In this document: piece by piece, positions 59,051 through 64,000 of the stretch | Numbering within the stretch: position 1 is the stretch's first letter | Layout: each line of letters starts with the position of its first letter | Source: an uncultured Lachnospiraceae bacterium | GTDB lineage: Bacteria; Bacillota; Clostridia; Lachnospirales; Lachnospiraceae | Assembly (NCBI GenBank): GCA_902780385.1 | Contig: CACZFF010000040.1 | Location: 24,515 to 88,514 of the forward strand | Reading direction: 5' to 3' | DNA length: 64,000 nt | The notes under the pieces: model-generated | The model's database searches: none | Seen by the model: the letters and a program-made list of their open reading frames with translations, nothing else | What the model was told of the DNA's origin: nothing | Made by a program: the position numbers and the translations under genes

Positions 59051-59172
59051 GCTGCCCCTCAGCAGGGCGTAAACAGCAGCGGCAAATATTTCCCCTGTAT
59101 CTTCCGGATATTTCCGCCGGTCTTGTTCACAGATTTTTCGTAGGTATTTCCTGACAAAACTGCAGCAGGTAC

Positions 59173-59200
59173 TTGCATCCTGCAATTCAAAGTATATAAT
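59173..59200 (+). promoter_or_regulatory. Promoter of the surface-protein gene
   Basis: TTGCAT (59173-59178) and consensus TATAAT (59195-59200) with a 16-bp spacer; the leader would be about 200 nt. The rest of the 445-bp gap 58963-59407 shows no gene. Confidence 0.5.
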
Positions 59201-59407
59201 ATGTAATGTTATTCGGATTTTTGCCTTATCCTGGTATTCTCATCAAGGTATTCTCTCAAATCCGGATCAACACCCGGCCGGACAGCCGTGTGAAAGCGGA
59301 TCTTTGATATCCCGCATGATTGTTTTCCGGGCACCCCGGCAAAGGTAACTATCGACAATAAATATTTTTATTTTTATGGATTAATTAACAGGAGGCGTTC
59401 AATTCGT

Positions 59408-61018
59408 ATGAACAAGAGCAGCAATAAGAACACCGGTAAAGGAATCGGTCTTGCAATGAGAAGCAGAATTCTGAGCACAATGCTGGTACTGGGCTGCACT
59501 GCTCCAATCGCAGCAGCGCCTGTTCTGCAGCCGCTGACCGTCTATGCAGAAGAGGCAGCAGGACAGCAGAATGAAAATACAACTGAGGAAAACACTGAAA
59601 ACCAGGCTGCCCCTGATAATCAGGGACAAACAACTTCCGTTTCCGGACAGATCGTTTTTGCAGGGACAGACAAATTCCCCGCATCCATTACCGTGAATCT
59701 TCTGGCAAATAATGTCATCTGCAGTACTGTGGAGGTCACTCCCGAGACAAAGTGGGCATTCACTTTCCAGAATCTCCCTCTGACAGGAGCTGACGGCGCG
59801 GCAATCATCTACACGATCGACGAAGTCGTCCCGGAAGGCTTTGTAAAGACCATCGCCGGAACAACCATTACCAATACCTGGGCAGACGCGGCAAAGGCCG
59901 ATGCTTCCAAGGCGGAAGAGGAGAAGAAGGCCGACGAGACCAAGAAGGCCGAAGAAGAGCAGAAGGCCGACGAGACCAAGAAGGCTGAGGAAGAGCAGAA
60001 GGCCGACGAGACCAAGAAGGCCGAAGAAGAGCAGAAGGCCGACGACACCAAGAAGCCTGAAGAAGAGCAGAAGGCCGACGAGGCCAAGAAGCCTGAAGAA
60101 GAGCAGAAGGCCGACGAGACCAAGAAGCCTGAGGAAGAGCAGAAGGCCGACGACACCAAGAAGGCTGAAGAAGAGCAGAAGGCCGACGACGCCAAGAAGC
60201 CTGAAGAAGAGCAGAAGGCCGACGAGACCAAGAAGGCTGAGGAAGAGCAGAAGGCTGAAGAGGCAAAGAAGGCCGAAGAAGAGCAGAAGGCTGAAGAGGC
60301 AAAGAAGGCCGAAGAAGAGCAGAAGGCTGAAGAGGCAAAGAAGGCCGAAGAGGCAAAGAAAGCTGCCGAGCAGGACAAGAAGATCGAAGATGCAAACGCT
60401 GCAGCTAAAAAAGCCGAGGAAGACGCCGCCGCTGCAAAGAAAGAAGCCGAAGCAGCTAAAAAGACTGCTGATGAAGCCAAAAAAGCTGCTGAAGAGGCAA
60501 ATAAAAAGGCTGAAAAAGCCAAAAAGGCCGCTGAAGAAGCAAAGGGCGACTCTGAAAAGCTGAAGAAAGCTGAGGAGAAGGCCAAAAAGGCTGAAAAAGC
60601 CAGAAAAGAAGCTGAAGAGAAGGCCAAGAAGGCTGAGGAAGCCAGGAAAGAAGCTGAGAAAAAGGCCAAAAAGGCTGAGGAAGCCAAAAAGAATGCAGAA
60701 AAAAAGGCCAAAAAAACTGAGCTGACAGGACTGAAAGGGGAGGGCTATAAAGAAACCGGCAATTCCGCACAGACCAAGCAGACCAAGGTCACTAATGCCT
60801 CAACATCCACAGTTCCCGCCGAACAGCAAAAATACGCCTACGTCACTGTCAAATACGTCGCCAAAGATCAGCAGTCCGGCCATGTCGTTCTCTCGGACTA
60901 CCGCAGCCAGATCGCCGCGCAGACAGCAAAGGGATATCACTATGTAGGATATATCCCCACCGAGCTGGATGCTTCCGGCGCAATGGTCTCCATAGATCTC
61001 GTTTTTGAGAAAGACTGA
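59408..61018 (+). CDS. Repeat-rich secreted surface protein with coiled-coil region
   Basis: A 536-residue exported protein. An N-terminal signal of about 47 residues (MRSRILSTMLVLGCTAPIAA core) precedes a Cna-B-like beta domain at 76-158 (VSGQIVFAGTDKFPASITV, ending TITNTWADA). Residues 165-320 hold about twelve copies of a 12-residue unit of the form KKAEEEQKADET, coded by 36-bp tandem repeats at 59910-60365, followed by a Lys/Glu/Ala coiled coil to about 440. The last 70 residues form a separate small domain (YAYVTVKYVAKDQQSGHVVL). No LPxTG anchor or wall-binding repeat is present, so it may be released or held by the coil. AGGAGG lies 12 nt before ATG. Confidence 0.8.
   Translation: MNKSSNKNTGKGIGLAMRSRILSTMLVLGCTAPIAAAPVLQPLTVYAEEAAGQQNENTTEENTENQAAPDNQGQTTSVSGQIVFAGTDKFPASITVNLLANNVICSTVEVTPETKWAFTFQNLPLTGADGAAIIYTIDEVVPEGFVKTIAGTTITNTWADAAKADASKAEEEKKADETKKAEEEQKADETKKAEEEQKADETKKAEEEQKADDTKKPEEEQKADEAKKPEEEQKADETKKPEEEQKADDTKKAEEEQKADDAKKPEEEQKADETKKAEEEQKAEEAKKAEEEQKAEEAKKAEEEQKAEEAKKAEEAKKAAEQDKKIEDANAAAKKAEEDAAAAKKEAEAAKKTADEAKKAAEEANKKAEKAKKAAEEAKGDSEKLKKAEEKAKKAEKARKEAEEKAKKAEEARKEAEKKAKKAEEAKKNAEKKAKKTELTGLKGEGYKETGNSAQTKQTKVTNASTSTVPAEQQKYAYVTVKYVAKDQQSGHVVLSDYRSQIAAQTAKGYHYVGYIPTELDASGAMVSIDLVFEKD
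59910..60365 (+). repeat. 36-bp tandem repeats inside the surface-protein gene
   Basis: About twelve near-identical units (GAAGAAGAGCAGAAGGCCGA core). The high identity between units points to recent unequal crossing over. Confidence 0.85.
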
Positions 61019-61052
61019 CTGTCGCTTTACCACACAAGTCAATAAATAAAAA

Positions 61053-61117
61053 ATGAGGGGATGTCCCGCGAAACAGATTTCAAATTCATTCTGTTTCCGG
61101 GGCATCCCCTTTTATAT
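61053..61117 (+). terminator. Rho-independent terminator of the surface-protein gene
   Basis: AGGGGATG-CCC and GGGGCATCCCCT pair, with an inner AACAGA-TCTGTT stem; TTTTATATTTA follows. Confidence 0.75.
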
Positions 61118-61329
61118 TTATTCTTCATCGCGCAATACCCGTGACTTCAGTCGTGGGATACGCGCGCAAAAAAGGGAAACTCGCTTCATCGTGGGTACAA
61201 TCCCGCGATGAAGAATAAACGCTCCGCGAGGATGCGCACGGATGCGGTTCTGAAGATGTTGACATGTCTTTGAAAAACAAGACATGTCAACCCGCATCCG
61301 GCGCGCAAGACTCGCGAGCGAGTCTTGAA
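61118..61329. repeat. Family C dispersed repeat, full copy 2
   Basis: About 212 bp, same strand and sequence as copy 1 at 57063-57262. The hairpins GTTGACATGTCTT/AAGACATGTCAAC and CAAGACTCGC/GCGAGTCTTG are identical. It fills most of the 390-bp gap between the surface-protein and second AAA_28-CYTH genes. Confidence 0.85.
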
Positions 61330-61408
61330 ATTTTTATGCCAGAGATTCAATGCCTGCGGTCACAGTCCCTCGTCTGCGGGCAAGCCTGAACCGCTGCAGT
61401 TCTTCCGG

Positions 61409-62608
61409 TCATTCCCCGCTGGGCAGTGCCGGCTGAGCCTGCTGTCTCGCAAGACTGGCGACATCGTACTCCCTGTCTTTAGTCACTTCCCGGATCACCT
61501 GCAGAAAATCAGGGATTCTAAACTCTTCTTCCTCATCCCCCAGGAGGACTTCCAGAACAGCCCGATCCTGCCAGAAGGGATATAGATCGAGTTCGTAATA
61601 ATGACCGTAAAAGGTGAGGCACCAGCGGGTCTTATGGATCGGTTTCATCCCGGAATCTGCATTGCCCAGAAACTGCTTGTATTCCCGCTCAGTCAGACGC
61701 CCTTCCGACTCAAGGCACCTGTGCCCCTCTGTGATTTTCGTCGTCGTAATGTAATAAACACAATCCTCGCCGCTGCTGCGTCTGCGGAGACGGATTTCCT
61801 CATTCTGCGGAGCATGCAGATAGACCTGCTCTATTTCCTCCCGATAGCAGCCGGGAAGAGCATCCAGCATATCAATGTCCGGATAATGCACCAGAAAACG
61901 ACGGCGCGCCTCATAGGGCTTCGGCTCTCCGAGGACAGAAGCAATCTCCGCCACCAGGTGGCGCATCTTGTCCTCAAAACCGTTCAGGTTCTCAATGATG
62001 CGGTAATTCGGATGTCTGTTCCAGGCAGCGATCACACGGTCGTCCAGTGCAGCAGCCTGCTCCGGCGTCTCGTCCCGGATGGCATTGGTCGCTGTCCCGT
62101 AAAAAACCTTGGCATTCTTGGCCGTCGTCTCCAGATGAAAGACCGCGTCATAGCTGCGCAGCTTTTCTTCCTCCGAGACCCCCAGAATCTGCAGCGCCTC
62201 ACTGAATTCCTCCGAAGTCATGTAGGCACGGTTGTCAAAAAAGCCCCTGTCGCAGACGATCAGGACCTTTTTCCCCGGCCGCTGCGTTCTCTGGAGATTT
62301 TCATGATTCTCATGATCCCCATTATTGCCGGCCCTTTTTTCAGAGGCTTCTGCGATGTCTTTTGCCGCCCGTGTATAGACCTCTTCTTTTTCCAGCTGCA
62401 GCTTCATCTGGAAAAGCTGATATGCCATCATCGAAGAACAGCGCGCAGGCGTGATGCCCGCCGACTTGAGCTCTGTCGCCGGCTCCTGCATAAAAATAAC
62501 CGCATATCCCATTTTTTCAAAAGTATTCTGGATCCAGCTCATGCCGGTTGTCTTGCCCGCACAGGGTCCTCCCGTGAGTACGATTTTGGTGATTCTTTTT
62601 CCGGTCAT
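61409..62608 (-). CDS. AAA_28-like P-loop ATPase/kinase fused to a CYTH domain (paralogue 2)
   Basis: A 399-residue relative of the 35818-36918 protein. The P-loop domain has LTGGPCAGKTTGMSW and KVLIVCDRGFFDN; the CYTH half has EARRRFLVHYPDI, EIRLRRRSSG and KPIHKTRWCLTFYGHYYELD. Compared with paralogue 1 it has a 20-residue polar insert near residue 95 (GNNGDHENHENLQRTQ) and the CYTH opening is ARRRFL rather than VERKYL, so the first triphosphate-binding glutamate is changed. The two may differ in substrate. ATG at 62608 has AAAGGA 6 nt upstream; an in-frame ATG two codons earlier has no spacing. Confidence 0.8.
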   Translation of the reverse strand: MTGKRITKIVLTGGPCAGKTTGMSWIQNTFEKMGYAVIFMQEPATELKSAGITPARCSSMMAYQLFQMKLQLEKEEVYTRAAKDIAEASEKRAGNNGDHENHENLQRTQRPGKKVLIVCDRGFFDNRAYMTSEEFSEALQILGVSEEEKLRSYDAVFHLETTAKNAKVFYGTATNAIRDETPEQAAALDDRVIAAWNRHPNYRIIENLNGFEDKMRHLVAEIASVLGEPKPYEARRRFLVHYPDIDMLDALPGCYREEIEQVYLHAPQNEEIRLRRRSSGEDCVYYITTTKITEGHRCLESEGRLTEREYKQFLGNADSGMKPIHKTRWCLTFYGHYYELDLYPFWQDRAVLEVLLGDEEEEFRIPDFLQVIREVTKDREYDVASLARQQAQPALPSGE

Positions 62609-62675
62609 ATTCATTCCTTTTTATAATCTGCTTTGATCCGCGCCTCATCTGTTCCGGATCCTTGCAGAAAACTTT

Positions 62676-62757
62676 TGCAGCAGCGATGAAGCAGGTTCCC
62701 TTTTTGCGGGCGTATCCCGCTGTTGAAGTCACGGGATATTGCGCCATGACGTATAAA
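62676..62757. repeat. Family C dispersed repeat, degenerate copy
   Basis: GCGATGAAGCAGGTTCCCTTTTTGCGGGCGTATCCC shortened to its core CCCTTTTTGCGGGCGTATCC; about 80 bp match the 15722-15808 orientation with a few changes. Confidence 0.65.
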
Positions 62758-62797
62758 AACCGGACAGCAGGTCCACCGGTGTGGTCTGCTGTCCGGT
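62754..62797 (-). terminator. Rho-independent terminator of cysK
   Basis: On the minus strand ACCGGACAGCAG and CTGCTGTCCGGT form a 12-bp perfect stem followed by TTTTT. Confidence 0.85.
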
Positions 62798-62809
62798 CAG
62801 ATAAGCTCC

Positions 62810-63739
62810 TTATTCTCCGAACAAAGGCGTGGAGAAATAGCGCTCCGCCGTGTCGGGGAGAACTGTGACAACTGTCTTGCCCTCGCCCAGCTTGGCAGCC
62901 AGTTTCAGGGCAGCGGCCACATTCGTGCCGGAGGAAATACCGACCATCAGGCCTTCCTCTCTCGCCAGGCGCTTGGATGTCTCAATTGCCTCCGTGTCGG
63001 TCGTGACACAGATCTCGTCGTAAATCTCACGGTTGAGGATATCGGGGATAATGCCGTCGCCGATGCCCATCTGCATATGGGTTCCGATGGTGCCGCCCGC
63101 CAGGATCGCCGCGTTCTCCGGCTCAACTGCCCAGATTTCCATGTTGGGATTGTGCTCTTTGAGCACTTCGCCGATACCGGTCAGCGTGCCGCCGGTGCCG
63201 ATGCCGCTGCAGAATCCGTCGATGGGTCCGTTCACCTGCTCCAGGATTTCCTGCGCGGTGAAATTCTTCTGCGCCATCGTGTTGTTGGGATTGGAAAACT
63301 GCTGCGGGACAAAGACCTTGGGATCCTTTTTCTGCATGCGCAGAGCGGTCTGAAGGCATTCATCGATACAGGCCCCGATATCTCCTGCATCATGGATCAG
63401 ACGGACTTCCGCTCCGTAATGGCGCACGAGTTTTGCGCGTTCCTCACTGACAGAATCGGGCATAATGATGATCGTGCGGTAACCCTTTACCGCGCCGACA
63501 AGTGCCAGACCGATCCCCTGATTGCCGCTGGTGGGCTCCACAATGATCGTATCCGGGCCGATCAGGCCGTCCTTTTCCGCCTGCTCAATCATATTAAGAG
63601 CGGTTCTCGTCTTGATGGAACCGCCGACGTTAAGGCCCTCCACTTTGACCAGGACACGAGCACTTCCCGGCGCAGGCATCCTCTGCAGTTCGACCATGGG
63701 TGTATTTCCGACAGCTTCCAGAATATTATGATAAATCAC
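62810..63739 (-). CDS. cysK: Cysteine synthase (O-acetylserine sulfhydrylase)
   Basis: A 309-residue PLP enzyme that makes cysteine from O-acetylserine and sulfide. The PLP lysine is in VGGSIKTRTAL, which follows the clostridial form of the family rather than the enterobacterial SVKDR; TSGNQG is the substrate-binding loop, and GIGTGGTLTGIG binds the cofactor phosphate. Length matches CysK. The start is a GTG at 63739 with AAAGGA 10 nt upstream. A small CCGAT/ATCGG hairpin lies just upstream; I could not make out a T-box. The gene is followed by its own terminator. Confidence 0.93.
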   Translation of the reverse strand: MIYHNILEAVGNTPMVELQRMPAPGSARVLVKVEGLNVGGSIKTRTALNMIEQAEKDGLIGPDTIIVEPTSGNQGIGLALVGAVKGYRTIIIMPDSVSEERAKLVRHYGAEVRLIHDAGDIGACIDECLQTALRMQKKDPKVFVPQQFSNPNNTMAQKNFTAQEILEQVNGPIDGFCSGIGTGGTLTGIGEVLKEHNPNMEIWAVEPENAAILAGGTIGTHMQMGIGDGIIPDILNREIYDEICVTTDTEAIETSKRLAREEGLMVGISSGTNVAAALKLAAKLGEGKTVVTVLPDTAERYFSTPLFGE

Positions 63740-63910
63740 GTCAATATTTCCTTTCTATGCCGATTGATTCATCGATTCACATCGGCTGAGATTTTTACAC
63801 ATTTAAAAAGAATATCATTGCCGGCCAATGAATGCAAGCCCATGTCTGTGCTGTAACCGCATCTGCCCGCCCAAATCATTATTTTGCCCAATTTTACCCA
63901 ATTTGGTCAG

Positions 63911-63950
63911 TTGTAAAAGTAAATTCCACCTTGTAAGAGTAACTTCCACC
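63911..63950. repeat. Two tandem 20-bp repeats near the right edge
   Basis: TTGTAAAAGTAAATTCCACC is followed immediately by TTGTAAGAGTAACTTCCACC (two mismatches). Multiple ~20-bp terminal repeats of this kind resemble IS21-family ends, but the rest of the element would lie outside the window. No gene is seen from 63740 to 64000. Confidence 0.4.
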
Positions 63951-64000
63951 CGGATCAGGTTTTTCTCGATCACCGAGAGGATCAGCTGAAAATTTTCGCC

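Noticed and set aside
59910-60365. Regular 36-bp repeats considered as a CRISPR array
   Set aside because: The units are contiguous, in frame, and inside a gene; there are no unique spacers and no cas genes.
59809-60711. 300-codon minus-strand frame rich in Ser, Ala and Phe opposite the surface-protein repeats
   Set aside because: It arises from the complement of Lys/Glu/Ala codon repeats and has no start signal or domain.
63740-63910. T-box or other riboswitch upstream of cysK
   Set aside because: Only a small CCGAT/ATCGG hairpin is seen; there is no T-box consensus or antiterminator pair.

Overview
The window looks like chromosomal DNA of an anaerobic, low-G+C-lineage Firmicute, most likely a gut or rumen Lachnospiraceae-type clostridium. 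The genome itself is fairly GC-rich. Supporting signs are strong AGGAGG-type ribosome binding sites, sortase-era Gram-positive wall enzymes with choline-binding-like repeats, an XpaC/TelA pair, CsoR copper control, a C_GCAxxG_C_C redox protein and a TIGR01212 radical SAM protein. There is no outer-membrane gene, phage, CRISPR array, rRNA or tRNA that I can recognise. Species cannot be named from sequence reading alone.

Layout. 1-7.3 kb: a truncated Gfo/Idh/MocA oxidoreductase, an AraC regulator, a Mn-type cation diffusion facilitator, a phosphohexomutase, a CmpB-like membrane protein and a frameshifted small gene. 7.4-11.45 kb: a complete copper-response operon (TrkA_C membrane protein, csoR, copA fused to copZ) read from a promoter that carries two CsoR-type operators. 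11.5-20.4 kb: a methyltransferase, an OFA-type MFS carrier, deoD, an acidic lipoprotein-like protein, a 985-residue STAND NTPase with TPRs, and an HD hydrolase. 20.8-29.6 kb: a tightly packed glycan-type operon on the minus strand (GT2, flippase, DegT aminotransferase, WbqC, radical SAM, ATP-grasp-like, MATE). 29.7-44.4 kb: aquaporin, radical SAM, AlkD-like repair protein, pncC, a wall amidase, an AAA_28-CYTH protein, ftsH, a CheB-CheR-kinase hybrid and a divergent shikimate-kinase-like gene. 44.5-51.3 kb: a plus-strand operon resembling an Arn/GtrABC-type lipid-carrier sugar pathway (WecE-like aminotransferase, ArnC-like GT, ATP-grasp, two SMR half-transporters, GtrC-like GT-C). 51.4-64 kb: two tandem L,D-transpeptidase paralogues, telA-xpaC, an orphan HicB, a MATE pump, a repeat-rich surface protein, a second AAA_28-CYTH protein and cysK.

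The two glycan operons are the main candidates for undescribed biology. The 44.8-51.3 kb operon has every step needed to make a 4-amino sugar, load it on undecaprenyl phosphate, flip it and transfer it outside, plus an ATP-grasp ligase that known three-component systems lack. The 22.4-29.5 kb operon couples a radical SAM enzyme and an ATP-grasp-like enzyme to DegT/WbqC sugar chemistry. Both would act on the cell envelope, as do the amidase, the L,D-transpeptidases and the surface protein.

The second theme is intergenic repeats. At least seven families of palindromic elements (A-G here) fill almost every long gap. Some are short hairpins that can act as bidirectional terminators, and others are 125-260 bp long imperfect palindromes with terminal inverted repeats and, in one case, an 11-bp flanking duplication, as expected of MITE-like elements. 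One element supplies the C-terminus of a gene, and two near-identical copies in direct orientation bracket a 3.9-kb block. No transposase for them lies in the window.
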